A model generated the notes under the pieces. The model was not told the DNA's origin. It ran no database searches and was given only the letters and a program-made list of their open reading frames with translations. The position numbers and the translations under genes are program-made. A DNA stretch of 64,000 bases. It comes from Chromobacterium rhizoryzae (GTDB taxonomy: Bacteria > Pseudomonadota > Gammaproteobacteria > Burkholderiales > Chromobacteriaceae). Positions within the stretch are counted from its first letter, which is position 1; each line of letters opens with the position of its first letter. This document shows, piece by piece, positions 47,401-58,300 of this stretch. Location of the stretch: contig NZ_CP066126.1 in NCBI RefSeq assembly GCF_020544465.1, positions 806,001 to 870,000 of the forward strand, given 5' to 3'.

Positions 47401-49395
47401 GATTTCCCACACCGAGAAATCGAAGGCGAAGGAGTGGAAATAAGTCCAGACGTCGTTCTCGTCGAAGGCGAAATGGCGGGCGCTGGCGGAGAACAAGCGC
47501 AGCACGTTGCGGTGGGAAACCAGCACGCCCTTGGGCTGGCCGGTGGAGCCGGAGGTGTAGATCACGTAAGCGCCGTGCCCGGCTTCCAGGCCGGCGGGCG
47601 GCCGCGCCGCCGGTCTGGCGCCGCAGCCTATTTCCGCCAGCGACAGGCAGCGGTGTTCCGCCGGCAGCCGCGGCCGGAGTTCGGCGTCGGTCAGCGTGAG
47701 CAAAGCCTGGCTGTCGTCCAGCTGATAGGCCAGCCGCTCTTCCGGATAATCCGGGTCCAGCGGCAGATAGACGCCGCCGGCCAGCGTCACGCCAAGCATG
47801 GCGGCGATTTGTCCGGCGGAGCGCGGCAGGCAGACGCCCACCCTGACGCCGGGCGCGACGCCGTCCTGGCGCAAGCGTTCCGCGATGGCGGCGGCCTGGG
47901 CGCGCAGCTGCCGGTAGCTCAGCGTCGCGGGGCCGTCGCTGACGGCGACGCGGTCCGGAAAACGCTCGGCGGCGGCCAGGAAGGCGGCGGCCAGGGTGTC
48001 CGGCCCGCCGCGGCCGGCCGGCGGGAGCGGCGCGGGCGGCTGAACCGCGCTGGGCCGCACCAGGCCCAGCTCGCGCAGCGCGGCGTCCGGCCGCGCGGCG
48101 ATCTGGCGCAGCAGCTCCAGATAGGCCTCGGCCAGCGCCGCGGCCGGCGCCTCGTCCACCCGCGCGCGGTCGAAGCCCAGCTTCAAGCTCAAGCCGTCCG
48201 CGCCCGGCACCAGGGTCAGGGTCAGCGGATAGTGGGTGCGCTCGCGCTGGGAGACGTCCGAAATCCGGAAGCCCAAGCCGTCCGAGGGCAGGGCGTCGCC
48301 TATCGGGAAGTTGTCTATCGCCACCAGGGTTTCGAACAGCGGCTGGCCGCGCGGCACGCCGCTGTGGCGCTGGACGTCGGCCAGGTCGCTGTGCGACAGC
48401 GATTGCAGCTCCAGCTGGCGGCGCTGCACCTCGGCCAGCCATTGCGGCAGCGCGGCGTCGGCCGGCGTCGCCAGGCGCAGCGGCAGGGAGTTGATCAACA
48501 GGCCCGCCATGCCGTCCACGCCGGGCAGGTCGATGGCGCGGCCGGACAAGGTGAGGCCGAAGACCACGTCGTCCTGGCGCGCGTAGCGGCTGAGCAGAAT
48601 GGCCCAGGCGCCCAGCAGCAGGGTGCCCGGCGTTACCCGGCAGCGTTCGGCGGCGGCGGCGAGGTCGCCGTCGACGCGGTAGTCCAGCCCTCGTTCGATC
48701 TGGCCGACGTCGGCGCCGGCCAAGGCGCCCGGCAGCGCCGGCCGGTCCAGGCCCAGCGGCGTCGGCGCGGCGAGATCGCCCAGCAGGGCGCGCCAGCGGC
48801 TGGCGGCGGCGTCCTGGTCCTGGCGGCCCAGCCAGCTCAGATAGGCGGAGAAGGGCGGCGGCGGCGGCGGCAGCGCCGCGCCGGACAGCAGCGCGAAGTA
48901 ATCGCGCATCAGGATGGGCAGCGACCAGCCGTCCAGCAGAATGTGATGGTGGCTCCAGATCAGCCGCCATTCCGCCGGCCCGTAGCGCAGCAGCGTCAGC
49001 CGCATCAGCGGCGGCCGGTTCAGCTGGAAGCCGCGGCGGCGGTCTTCGTCCAGCAGCGCCTCCAGCCGCCGCTCGCGCTCGGCCGCATCGTCTTGGCTCC
49101 AGTCGTGAACGGCCAGCGGCGCGCGGGCGCGGCGGAACACCACCTGGCGCGGCTCGGCCTGGCCCTTGGTGACGAAGGCGGTGCGCAGGATGGGATGGCG
49201 TTCGGCCAGCCGCTCCAGCGCGTCGGCCATGGCGGCGGGGTCCACCGCGCCGTCCAGCCGGCAGATCAATTGCTCGAAATAGACCGGCGAGCCGGGCGCG
49301 AACAAGGTGTGGAACAGCACGCCGCGTTGCAGCGGGCTCAGGGGCAGGATGTCCTGGATCTGGTCTTTGAGGTTCGGTGTGCTTGTCATGGTCAT
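38443..49395 (-). CDS. NRPS-C: C-A-T-C-A-T-E-C-A-T
   Basis: A 3650-residue three-module synthetase. Module 1: C with HHHILLDGWS near residue 148 (DCL-like start LPLSPLQRGVLFH), A with FDFSVWEIW near 660, code DFWNIGMVHK (Thr), T LGGDSIRS near 1003. Module 2: C of the LPLARLQAGMLFH type with FHHAILDGWS near 1213, A with FDASVWEFW near 1715, code DAWQFGLIDK (Gln), T near 2060, epimerase with HHLIVDGVSW near 2258 and RTVGWFTALYP. Module 3: C HHHALLDGWS near 2713, A with FDIAALELL near 3218, code DILQWGVIWK (Gly-like), T LGGHSLL near 3567. No TE, so the chain must pass to NRPS-D. The ATG at 49395 overlaps the NRPS-B stop (ATGA); ATG at 49389 is a close alternative. Confidence 0.95.
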   Translation of the reverse strand: MTMTSTPNLKDQIQDILPLSPLQRGVLFHTLFAPGSPVYFEQLICRLDGAVDPAAMADALERLAERHPILRTAFVTKGQAEPRQVVFRRARAPLAVHDWSQDDAAERERRLEALLDEDRRRGFQLNRPPLMRLTLLRYGPAEWRLIWSHHHILLDGWSLPILMRDYFALLSGAALPPPPPPFSAYLSWLGRQDQDAAASRWRALLGDLAAPTPLGLDRPALPGALAGADVGQIERGLDYRVDGDLAAAAERCRVTPGTLLLGAWAILLSRYARQDDVVFGLTLSGRAIDLPGVDGMAGLLINSLPLRLATPADAALPQWLAEVQRRQLELQSLSHSDLADVQRHSGVPRGQPLFETLVAIDNFPIGDALPSDGLGFRISDVSQRERTHYPLTLTLVPGADGLSLKLGFDRARVDEAPAAALAEAYLELLRQIAARPDAALRELGLVRPSAVQPPAPLPPAGRGGPDTLAAAFLAAAERFPDRVAVSDGPATLSYRQLRAQAAAIAERLRQDGVAPGVRVGVCLPRSAGQIAAMLGVTLAGGVYLPLDPDYPEERLAYQLDDSQALLTLTDAELRPRLPAEHRCLSLAEIGCGARPAARPPAGLEAGHGAYVIYTSGSTGQPKGVLVSHRNVLRLFSASARHFAFDENDVWTYFHSFAFDFSVWEIWGALLYGGRCVVVPRELSRDPAAFVELLGREGVTVLNQTPSAFKLAIAAESAAPLPRPSALRWVIFGGEALRLAELGPWLERHGDDGPRLANMYGITETTVHVTFRRILAADLETGGELSPIGEPLDDLSLELVDPCGHPVPLGAPGEILVGGAGVSLGYLNRPQLNAERFPGVGAERRYRSGDLARRSADGELLYCGRIDHQVKIRGFRIELGEVRAALLSHPAVSDVHLVAADDQLIAYLRADDPAAAGADALRRHLAARLPAHMIPATFIVLAEFPLTLNGKVDARALPSPQGARSALDTPYVPAATARQKLLAEIWSQVLGLPRVGIHDNYFSLGGDSIRSVRIAGLAKERGCPLSIQDIFRHGTIAAIVEAMGEGEDENTSAPDPVLPPFALIDAADHARLPPEVEDALPLARLQAGMLFHNEYDDGRNLYHDVFSHRLRADIAPERLRQALAELSREHPLLRTGFALAGYSQPLQLVWRDLTPSLDIDDLRGLSPQQRDEAVASQLRQLSEQRFAPERPPLLRVGCLRLADDEWQLTLAFHHAILDGWSVATLCAALFKRMRGQTGPAPAPRAAFRDFVAAERAALADPAQQAYWRAQLSGLPSAAIPRWPQHAAPAGKARVGAQEIGFPAAVAAALIRLAADSGLPLKTLLLAVHARALACLCGQDEIVTGLVSNGRPADADGAEALGLFLNTLPLRVRVGGSWRALLAETMAAEGNSLPHRFFPLADILKLGEAARFEASFNYVDFHVYRELGEAGALEVLDSSRLEAVDIPLAVTFSASRAEGAVTLGFSYDRAAFPDAQVAAIGRLYLAAAEALTRNPDALCLDAPLTQSAPKPLRGPSAGLADFSVPQAIAAVARQRPDAVAVAGEGATLSYAQLDARANRLARRLLAHGAGPDAVVALDLPRSPELVVAMLATLKAGAAYLPLDRGQPEARRRDILQEAAPALLLSLDPAADAPPGCAVLQANLAEDLNDEDAAAPVAPVHGDALAYLLFTSGSSGRPKGVAVGRAALDNHMAWMKRRYPLDADDAVLQKTPVGFDASVWEFWAPLTQGAKLLLAAEDGHRDPDYLIRAVREQGVTVLQLVPSLLAVLLAMPDFAGCRALRRVFVGGEALPAATLARFHAALDIPLVNLYGPTETAIDASSAEYLRSDPPALAVGIGQPIDGVVFHVLDARLNPVPPGVRGELYIAGCGLARGYLGQPAQTARRFIPDPLSPLPGGRLYRSGDIVRLLPDGALEYLGRADGQVKLRGQRVELEEIEAGLAACPGVRQAAAALYRDRSGADRLAAYVRLTPEAEAGDWRAAMLATLRLRLPEYMLPAQWIALRQWPVGPNGKTDRAALPAPQTDAASPARDRAPDTPQERALAAIWQQVLGREDIGADDNFFQLGGDSILGLQIVAQARQAGLALAARDIFSHPTVAELAAQVRPARPEAELPEIPSGAPLPLTPAQHWFFERLSALPRPGHWNQALLLSVAAGVSAPALRDALLRLEQSHDAFRLRFAAGADGWRQHYAPREALREEDWLERVDLSALPAAERAAAIEARAEAAQRALDLERGPLLRAVHFDCGDGEAGRLLLLIHHLIVDGVSWRVLLQDLAGLLAGVAPPPARVGFGHWALRPRAPSAEERAYWLDQARLAADAVRVPLTAEAERDNRYGAVDTVELSLDGGETAALLRGGALRASAEEMLLAAALGALRDWLDADALSVTMEGHGRDDETLDLSRTVGWFTALYPLTVSGLAEATPQRLLRRVKQTLRAVPAGGAGYGALRQADDADARALAAAPEPQIAFNYLGQFDASLPADGALAPAPESVGAMEDPDGLRPRLIDIVALVSDGKLSLRWNYGRAALPRATVEALARQTRQRLLALLSLDADAAAAAAALTPDDFPLAALDEAGLPAALGAHGDIVDLWSLTPVQEGMLFHTRMEAAAGPAGVYIEQVVAELDGAVDPALLRQAWEQVLARHDALRVSFAWEGLAAPLQRVHRAPALPFSVLETPDEAALERYLAADRAAGFALDAPPLMRLALLTRNGAPWRLVWTHHHALLDGWSMAVVFDEALALYRGLSQGQSAALPPAPSFGRFIKWLRAHSDRQAQQAFWRDYFSGYAAAADLALLPAGGPARPRSQSLRLSPELGAALRKTARERKVTLNTLFQGALAVALSRIGRCDDLVFGVTMSGRPESLPGRDAAVGLFIATLPLRADCSAAQPIGDFLGRLQDAQSRLVPHEASALVDIQRWSGLSARQPLFDAVLVYENYPIRAEVGDAAQALRVGAASAREQSNYPLTLYVKPGADAIELDGVFDAGRIEAERVEALLHALPRLLRQIADGADRVGDLRLAEPTPPAAFPPPDGDTVLAMLSAAARLKPGKTAVAAEDGSLSYGQLVSGARALARRLIADGVSPGDTVALALPPDARALTALLATLWAGAQYLPLDPALPPLRRDAILEDARPGLILVDGDASGWPASAKLLTLPAPLPPAAADIDEGPLPGDALHPEAPAYTLFTSGSTGRPKGVQIAHRSLANILRHFRAEPGFGADDVLLSVTTWSFDIAALELLLPLVCGGTVAIAPASAAGDGPALAAEAARRDAGVIQATPASWRMLLEAGWKPVPGLRAWCGGEALPADLARALLDAGAALWNVYGPTETTIWSALHRVDGGQLPPPAGHAIRRTTLWTADHHDQPLPPHLAGELRIGGDGLALGYLGAPAQTAARFLPDPLAGRPGARVYRSGDLACLLPNGEVRVLGRLDGQAKLNGFRLELEEVETRLRELPGVRQAAAAVRRDPQGHARLIAYLVPDDSGAWRAGDEADPAALQRVRARLSAALPGYMLPSRFVTLERLPLTANLKLDRKALPEPAGNAPTRAGSAPQGALEQAVCALWEEVFERAGVAADDDFFELGGHSLLATRIQVRVNKIFRQTLPLRATFHAQTPRALAALLAERESAPGLAAKIAAVYLKLRGMSDAERDALRQAAAQTTTMETAE

Positions 49396-52300
49396 TCTAT
49401 GTCGGTGAGGTCGTCCAGCAAGGCGGCCAATTCGTTCTCTTCCAGCGCGACGCCGGCGAAGTCCGAGGTGTGGTAGGCGACAGCGGGCAGGCCGCCGGCG
49501 CGGCAGAGCGCGGCCAGTTCTTCCAGCGCCAGTCGGCACTGTTCGGCCAACGCCGGGGTGTCGTGGGCGTCGGCGTAGTCGAAGTCCAGCCGCAGGCGGC
49601 CTTTCTCGATGCGGGCGTTGACGGCGACGGCGTGCGGCAGCCGCTGGCGCGGGTCTTGCGCCGGTCCGGCCTCCCGCGCCGACAGCCGCGCGCGCAGCCG
49701 CGGCAGCACGCCGTCGGCGGCGTCGTCCAGCCGGCCCAGATAGTTGAAGCTGAGCGGCCGCGGCGGCGCCTGGTCCAGCGCGGCGGCCTGGGCCGGATTG
49801 CCCAGATAGCGCAGCGCGCCGAAGCCGATGCCGCCGCCGGGCACGCCGCGCAGCGCGGCCTTGGCCGCCGCCGCCGCCGGCTCCCAGCCGTCGCCGGCCG
49901 GTTCAATGCGCAGCGGGTGCAGGCAGGTGAACCAGCCCACGCTGCGCGACAGATCGGGCGCGGGGCCCGCCGCCGCGCCGCGGCCGTGGTTTTCCAGATC
50001 CAGGGCGAGCGCGGGCAGGCCGCTCAGCCGGCGCCAGGCCAGGGTCAGCGCCGCCAGCAGCAGTTCCTGCGGCTGGGCGCGGTAGCGTTCCGCGCCGCCT
50101 TCCAGCAGCGCGGCGCTGGCGTCGGCGTCCAGGCTGACCGTCGCGCGGCGGCGTTCCGCCACGCGGCCGACGGCAGAGAGTCCGGGCGGCGCGGCCAGCG
50201 GGGCGACGGCGGCGCGCCAGTAGCCGAGTTCGCCGGCCAGCGCGGGCGCGGCTTCCGCCAGCGAGCGTGTCCAGGCCCGGTAGCTGACGGCCACCGGCGG
50301 CAGCGAGATCTCTACGCCGTCCGCGGCCTGGCCGTAGGCCTGGTCCAGGTCGTCCAGCAGAATGCGCCAGGACACCACGTCCAGCACCCAGTGGTGGGCG
50401 ATCAGCAGCAGTTCGGGGCGGCCGTCCGGCCCGGCCTCGATCAGCACGGCGCGCAGCAGCGGGCCGCGCTCCAGGTCCAGCGAGGCTTGCAAGCGCGCGC
50501 CGTGGGCTTGCAGCTCCGCCTCGCGCGCGGCCGCTTCCGTTTCCCGCAGCGTCAGCGTTTCAAGCGGCGGCGCGGCGCGCGGGCCGTAATGCTGGCTCCA
50601 GCCGCCGTCGGGCTCGCGGCGCAGCCTCAGGCGCAGCGCGTCGTGCCGCAGGGCCACGGCCGTCAGCGCCGCCCGCAGCGCGGCCGGGTCCGCGGCGGCG
50701 TCCAGGCTCAGCCGCAGGCTGAGGTTCCAGTGCTGCGGCGCGGGCCAGTCTTGTTGCAGGAACCAGCGCTGGATGGGCGCCAGCGGCGCCTCGGCCTGCT
50801 CCGGCTCCTCGATGTGGGTCCGCCGCGCTGTCGCGCCGGCCACCGCCGCCAGTCCGGCCACCGTGGGATGGGCGAACAGCGCGCGCGGCTCGATGTCGAA
50901 ACCGGCCTGCTTGGCGCGCGAGACGATTTGCAGGGCCAGGATGGAATCGCCGCCGGCGGCGAAATAATTGTCGTGAACGCCGATGCCGCCGCGTCCCAGC
51001 GCCGAGCGCCAGATCTCCAGCAGCGCGGCCTCGGCCGGGCTCAGCGCGGCGTCCGCGTCCGGCGCGTCCGGCGCGGCGTCTTCCGGCGACGGCAGCGCCG
51101 CGCGGTCTATCTTGCCGGCCGGGGTCAGCGGCCATTGGCGCAGGATCAGGATGGCCTGTGGCAGCTCGTGGGCCGGCAGCCGGGCGGCCAGGTGTTCGCG
51201 CAGCGCGGCGGCGTCGGCGGCGGCCTCCGGTTTGAGCCGGGCGTAGGCCAGCAGCTGGCGGCGCTCGCCGTCCCGGCGGATCAGCGCCAGCGCCTCGTCC
51301 ACGTCCGGATGGGCGTTCAGCGCGGCGGCGACGCCGTCCAGCTCGATGCGGTAGCCGCGGTGCTTGACCTGGCCGCCGGCGCGGCCCAGGAAGCGGATGC
51401 CGCCGTCGGGCAGGTATTCGCCCAGGTCGCCGCTGCGGTACAGCCGCGCGCCGGGCAGGCCGGACACCGCGTCCGGCACGAAGCTGGCGGCGGTGCGGCC
51501 GGGCTGGCCGATATAGCCGCGCGCCAGCGCCTCGCCGCCGATGTGCAGCTCGCCGGGCACGCCGGGCGGCACCAGGCCGCCCCAGCGGTCCAGCAGATAG
51601 AGGCGGACGCCGGCCATGCCGCGGCCTATGGACGGCAGCGGCTCGAGCGCGTCGCAGGCCTGCATGCTGGCGCAGACCGTGGCCTCGGTCGGGCCGTAGG
51701 CGTTGACCACGCGGCGCTTGGCGGCCCAGCGCGCCAGCAGGCCGGGCGCGGCGGTTTCACCGGCGGAGATCAGGGTGCGCAGGCCGGGCAGGTCGTCTTG
51801 CTCCAGCGCCGCCAGCAGCGCCGGCGGCAGGGTGGCGTGGGTCAGGCCGTGACGCCGCGCGGCGCGGCGCAGTGCGCCGGCCGGGTCTTGAGCGGCGTCG
51901 GCTTCCGGCAGGCACAGGGCCGCGCCGCTGCCCAGGGCCATGAAGATTTCCGACACCGAGGCGTCGAAGCTCAGCGGGGCGAACTGGTAGACGCGGCTGC
52001 CGGCGTCCACCTGGAAAACCTCGCATTGGGCGCGGCAGAGGTTGGCGACGCCGCGATGGCTGACGCCCACGCCCTTGGGCCAGCCGGTGGAGCCTGAGGT
52101 GTAGATCAGATAGGCCAGATTGTCGACGCCGGCGGTGCAGGGCGGCGCGGCGTCCTGCGCGGCGTCAGCAGCGTCTGGGGCTTGGTCCAGCAAGAGCAGC
52201 TTGGCCGGCAGCCGGCTCAGCGTCGGCAGCAGGCGTGTTTCGCTGAGCAGGATGGCGGCGCCGCTGTCGGCCAGCATATAGTCCAGCCGTTCGGCCGGAT

Positions 52301-55300
52301 AGGCCGGGTCCAGCGGCAGATAGACGGCGCCGGCCTTCAGCGTGGCCAGCAGCGCCGTCACCGCGTCCGCGCCGCGCGGCAGCAGCACGCCCACCACGGT
52401 TTCCGGGCCGGCGCCCAGCGCTTGCAGCCGGTGGGCCAGTTGGTTGGCGCGGCGCTCCAGTCCGGCGTAATCGAGCGCGCCGTTCTCGTCCAGCAGCGCC
52501 GGCGCGCGCGGCGCGGCGGCGGCCTGGCGCTCGAACAGGCGCTGCGCCAGTTCCGGCGAGGCCAGCGGCGGCCGGGCGGCGTCGGCGATCCGCGCCCGCC
52601 GCGTGTCCGCGGGCAGCAGCTCGATGGAGGCGACGGCGGCGTCCGGCGCGGCGACCATGCGTTCCGCCACCGCGAGCCAGCGTTGCAGCAATTCCTCGGC
52701 CGCCGCGTCGGCGACGCGGCTGCGGTCGAAGGTGAGCTTGACGGTCAGGGCCGCGCCGGGGATCACGGCCAGCGTCAGCGGGTAGTTGGTGTGTTCGCTG
52801 AAGCGCGGCGTTTCAAAGCCTAGGCCGGCGGCCTCGTCGCGCAGCAGCGCGTCGGCGGGGTAGTTCTCGAAGACCAGCAGCGAGTCGAACAACTGGGCGT
52901 TGTCGCGGCCGGCCCAGCGCTGGACGTCCACCAGCCGGTTGTGGGCGTAGTCCTGCACCAGGGCCTGATCGGCCTGCACCTGGGCCAGCAGCGCGCGCGT
53001 GTCGGCGGCCGGATTGAGCCGCACCCGCAAGGGCAGGGTGTTGATGAACAGCCCTATCATTTCGCCTATGCCGGGCAGATCGCCGTTGCGGCCGGACAGG
53101 GCCGCGCCGAACACGATGTCCTCGCCGTGGCCGCTGCGCGCCAGGGTCAGCGCCCAGGCGGCCTGGAACAGGGTGTTCAGCGTGCTGGCGCAAGCCTGCA
53201 TCGCGGCGGCGGCGCGCGCGCTCCACTCCGGCGACAGCCGGATTTCCCGCTCGACGAAGTCGGCGCCGCCGCCGGCGGGGCCGGCGAGCAGGGTGGGCTG
53301 TTCCAGCCCGGAGAAATAGCGGCGCCAGAAGCGCTCGTCCGAGCGGGCGCGGCGGCCGGCGCGGTCCAGCCAGCCGATATAGGCGGAGAACGGCCGCGCC
53401 GGCGGCAGGGCCGGGGCCTCGCCGCGGCTGAGCGCGCGGTACAGGGTCAGCAGCTCGCGGAAGAACAGCGGCAGCGACCAGCCGTCCAGCAGCAGGTGGT
53501 GATAGCTCCAGATCCAGCGCCAGCGGTCCTGGCCCAGGCGGATCAGCGCCAGCCGCATCAGCGGCGCGGCGTCCAGCGCGAACGGCCGCGCGGCGTCGGC
53601 GGCCAGATAGTCGGCCAGCGCGGCCTCGGGCTCGGCCAGGCCGGACCAGTCCAGCCGGCTGATCGGCAGCGGCGCCGCGCGCATCGCCGCCTGCAGCGGC
53701 TGGGCCAGGCCCTGCCAGTGGAAGCCGGAGCGCAGCAGCGGATGACGCGCCAGCATCGCGCGCCAGGCCTCGGCGAAGGCGTCCGGGTCCAGCGGGCCGT
53801 TGACCACGTTGCTGAGCTGTTCCAGATAAGCGCCGTCGGCGGCGTCGGCCACGCTGTGGAACAGCATGCCCTGTTGCAGTGGGGACAGCGGATAGAGATC
53901 GTCGAAAGGGCCGCTCCGGCGCGCCAGCTCTTCCACGGCGGCCTGCTCCAGCCGCGCCAGCGGGTAATCGGCGGCCAGCAGCGGCGCGGCCTCGATCTCG
54001 TCCAGCGCCAGCGCGAGTTCGCGGGCGAAGGCGTCGGCCCAGCCGGCGACGGTGGCCGCTTCGAACTGGACGCCGGGGTAGCGCCAGTCCACGCGCAGCC
54101 TGCCGTCCAGCACCACCAGCACCAGGTCCAGCGCGAAGGGGCGCAGGTTGGCGGCGGCGCGTTCGCCGGCAATCAGCTCGGGCCGCAGTTGGAACCAGGC
54201 GTTGTCGACGCCGCGCGGCGCGCCCAGGTAATTGAAGCTGATTTCCGGCAGGCCGGCCGCGTCCAGCCGCCGGCGCGCCTCTTTGTCCGGCCCCAGCCAG
54301 CGCGCCTGGCCGTATTCCGGCGCGATGGGGGTCAACAGCGACAAGGGCGCGGCGATGGCGGCCAAGAGTTCGGCCGCGCCGGCGGCGGTGGCGTCGCCGG
54401 CCACGCTCAGCGGATACAGCGCGGTGAACCAGCCCATGGTGCGGGACAGGTCCAGGCTGGATTCCGCGTCGCGGCCATGGTGTTCCAGCGTCACAGCGAA
54501 GCGCGGCGCGTCTAGCCGGGAGGCCAGCGCGCGCCATAAGGCCAAGAGCAGCAGGGCGCTGACGCGCTGGCCGGCGGCGCGGGCCCCGGCGGCCAGCAGG
54601 CGGCCGGTCAAGGCCGCGTCCAGCTCGCGGCTGAGCAGCCGCGAGGCGGCTTCGGTATTGGCCGCCGGCGCAGCGAAGTCGCGGCGCAGCGTCGGGAAGC
54701 CGGCCGCGGCCTGGCCGAGCCAGGGCGCGGGGTCCGCCTCGGCGGCGTCGGCCCGCTGCCGCTCCGCCCAGCGCCGCCAGTTGGCGGGCACGGCGGCGAG
54801 CCGCGGGGCTTCGCCGCGCGTCAGCGCGTCCAGCGCTTGCGTCAGATCGTCCAGCAGAATGCCCCAGGACACCGCGTCCACCGCCAGATGGTGGACGATC
54901 AGCGCCAGCAGCGGCGCTTGCCGGCCGCGGCGCAGCAAGAGCGCGCGGGCCAGCGGGCCGGCGTCCGGGTCCAGCTGGCGCTGGGCCTGTTCTATCGCCG
55001 CGCGCGCGGCCTCCTCGCTCTCGTCCGCCAGCTCCAGTTCGCGGCAGGGCCAGCCGCCGGCCGCCTCGGCCAGCGCCGGCTCCGGCGCGAAGCGCAGGCG
55101 GAAGGCGTCGTGGCGCGCGGCCACGGCGTCGAGCGCGGCTTGCAGCCGGGCCGCGTCCACGGGACGGGCCAGTTGCAGCGCCAGCGCCTGGTTCCAGTGC
55201 CGCGGCTCGGCCAGCTCCTGGCCGGCGAACCAGCGCTGGATGGGCGTGGCCGGCAGCGGGCCGGCGGCCGCGGCGTCTTCCTCGGCCGCCGCCGTGCTGA

Positions 55301-58300
55301 GCGCGGCGGCCAGCTGGCGGATGCTGGGCTCCAGCAGCAGCTGGCGCGGACTCAGCGCCAGGCCTTGCGCGCGGGCGCGGGCGACCACTTGCAGCGAGAG
55401 GATGGAATCGCCGCCGAGGGCGAAGAAGTTGTCGTCGATGCCGGGCAGCGGCACGGCGAGGACGTCGGCCCAGATCTGGGCCAGCGCGCGTTCGGCGTCC
55501 GAGCGGGCTTCGACGCGCAGGGCGGCGCTGGCCGCTTGCGGCGCGGGCAACGCTGTGCGGTCCACCTTGCCGTGATGGGTCAGCGGGAAACGCTCCAGCG
55601 CCACGATGACGGCGGGCAGCATGTGTTCGGGCAGTTCGGTGGCCAGCGCGGCGCGCAGCGCGGTGGGTTCGGCGTCGCCGACGGCGTAGGCGACCAGCCG
55701 CGGCTCGCCGGCGGCGGGGCGGTCCAGCAGCACCAGCGCCTCGCGCACCTCGGGCAGCCGGCACAGCGCGGTCTCGATCTCGCCCAGTTCGATGCGGAAG
55801 CCGCGCAGCTTGACCTGATGATCGGCGCGGCCCAGGTATTCGATCTCGCCGTCGGCGCGGCGGCGGGCCAGATCGCCGGAGCGATACAGGCGAGAGCCGT
55901 CGGCGGCGAAGGGGTTGGGCAGGAAACGGGAGGCGGTCAGCGCCGGGCGGTTCCAATAGCCGCGGGCGACGCCGGGTCCGCCGACATAGATCTCGCCGGG
56001 CACGCCGACGGGCACCGGCTGCAGGAAGCGGTCCAGCAGATGGAAGGCCAGATCGGCAATCGGCTGGCCGATCACCTGGCCGCGACGAGCGTCGAGATCG
56101 GCCTGACGGATGGCGCGCTCGGTCACGTGGACGGTGGTTTCGGTGATGCCGTACATATTGACCAGCTCGGGACGCTGGTCGCCGCGTTGTTGGAACCAGG
56201 GTTCCAGGCTGGCCAGTTCCAGCGCTTCGCCGCCGAAGATCACCAGGCGCAAGTCGGGCAAGGCGTGCTCAGAGGAAGCGGGAATCAACTGGCGGAAGGC
56301 GGCCGGGGTCTGGTTCAACACCGATACCCGGTGCTGTTGCAGCCAGCCGGCGAAGGCCTCCGGCGAGCGGGACACCCAATAAGGCACTACCAGGCAAGTG
56401 CCGCCGAACAGCAGCGGCCCCCAGATCTCCCATACCGAGAAATCGAAGGCGTAGGAGTGGAACAGCGACCACACATCGTCGGGCCCGAAGGCGAAACGCT
56501 CGGCGGTGGCGGCGATCAATCGGACCACATTGTGATGGCTGACCACGCAGCCCTTGGGGGTGCCGGTGGAGCCGGAGGTGTAGATGACGTAGGCGGCCTG
56601 CTGCGGATGCAGACGGCGCGGCGGCGGGGTGTCGTCGCCGGAGGAGACGGCGACGTCCAGCCAACGCAGCGCCAGGCCGGCGGGCAGGGCGTCGGCGGAT
56701 TCGGCGTCGCCGACGACAACGTGGATGGCGCTATCGCGGACCAGAAACTCCAGGCGCTCGGCGGGATAGCCGGGGTCCAGCGGCACATAGGCGGCGCCGG
56801 CCTTGAGGATGGCGAGGATGGCGACCAGCAGATCCGGCTGGCGCTGGCAGCACAGGCCGACGCGCTGTTCCGGACTGACGCCGAGTTGCAGCAATTGCCG
56901 GGCCAGCTGATTGGCGCGGGCGTCCAGCTCGCGGTAGCGCAGCGCGGCGGTGTCGCCCTGGACGGCGATACGCTCGGGGAAGGCCTGGGCGGCGTGTTCG
57001 AACCAGGCGCAGAGATCGGGATGCGGCGGCGCGACGACGAGAGGCGTCGGGCCCAGGGCCTGGGCGGCTTGTTCGGCGTTCAGCAGCGGCAGCCGCGCCA
57101 GCGGGCAATCCGGCTGCGCCGTCGCCGCCTGCAATAGCTGGCGGTAGTGTTCCAGCCAGCGGGCGGCGGTGTCGGCGCCGATCAGGCCGGCGCGGTATTC
57201 CAGCGTGGCGCGCAGGCCGTCGCCGTCCGGCTCCAGCATCAGGCTCAGGTCGAACTTGGCGTCGGCGGGAAACAGCGGCAGCGCTTCCGCCTCCACGCCC
57301 TGCCAGTCCAGGCGGCCCAGCGGCGCGTTCTGCAGCGCGAACAAGGCGCGGAACGGCGCGTCCTGGGCCTGGGCGCGCGGGCCGGCCAGCTTCACCACTT
57401 GATCGAAGGGCGCGTGCTGATGGGCGAAGGCGTCCAGGCAGCCGGCGCGGTTGCGCGCCAGCAATTGGGCGAAGCTGGGCGCGCCGCTCAAATCCTGGCG
57501 CAGGATCAGGGTGTTGACGAAGAAGCCCAGGGTTTGTTCGAACTCGGCGCGGTCGCGGTTGGCCACCGGGCTGCCGACGCAGATGTCCTCGCGTCCGCTC
57601 AGCCGCTGCAGCAGCGCCTGGAAGCCGGACAGCAGGGCCATGAACAAGGTGGCGTCGGCGGCGCGGGCCTGGACGCGCAGCGCCTCGGTCAGCGCGGCCG
57701 GCAGCGTCAGGCTGACGTGGCCGGCGGCTTCGCTCCGGCTTGGGCCGGCGGCGTAATCGCCGGGCAGCTCCATCTCGCCGTCCAGGCCGGCCAGCCGTTC
57801 GCGCCAGTAGCTCAAGGCCTCGTCGTCTTGGACGCGGGTTTCGCGTTCCCATTCCGAGAAATCGGCGTATTGCAGCGCCTCGGGCAGGGCCGGCGCGGGC
57901 AGACCGGCGGCCAGCGCCGGATAGAGCGCGCCCAGCTCGCGCACCAGCACGCCCAGCGACCAGCCGTCGCAGGCGATGTGATGGATCACGATGGACAGCA
58001 CATGATGTTGCGGGCCGAGGACGAACAGGCGGGCCCGGATCACCGGATCGCGCCGCAAATCAAAGCGCAGGGCGGCTTCCGCGCGCAGCAGCGCCGTCAG
58101 GCCGGCCTCGTCGCAGGCGGTGAGCGGCAGCTCGCAGCCGGCTTCCGGGCGGATCAATTGGCAGGGTTCGCCGTCGATCAGATCGTATTGGGTGCGCAGG
58201 ATCTCGTGGCGCGCCACCAGGGCGCCCAGCGCGGCTTGCAGCGCGTCGGCGTCCAGCGCGCCGCGCAGGCGCAGGGCCAGCGGGATGTGGTAGGCGGTGG

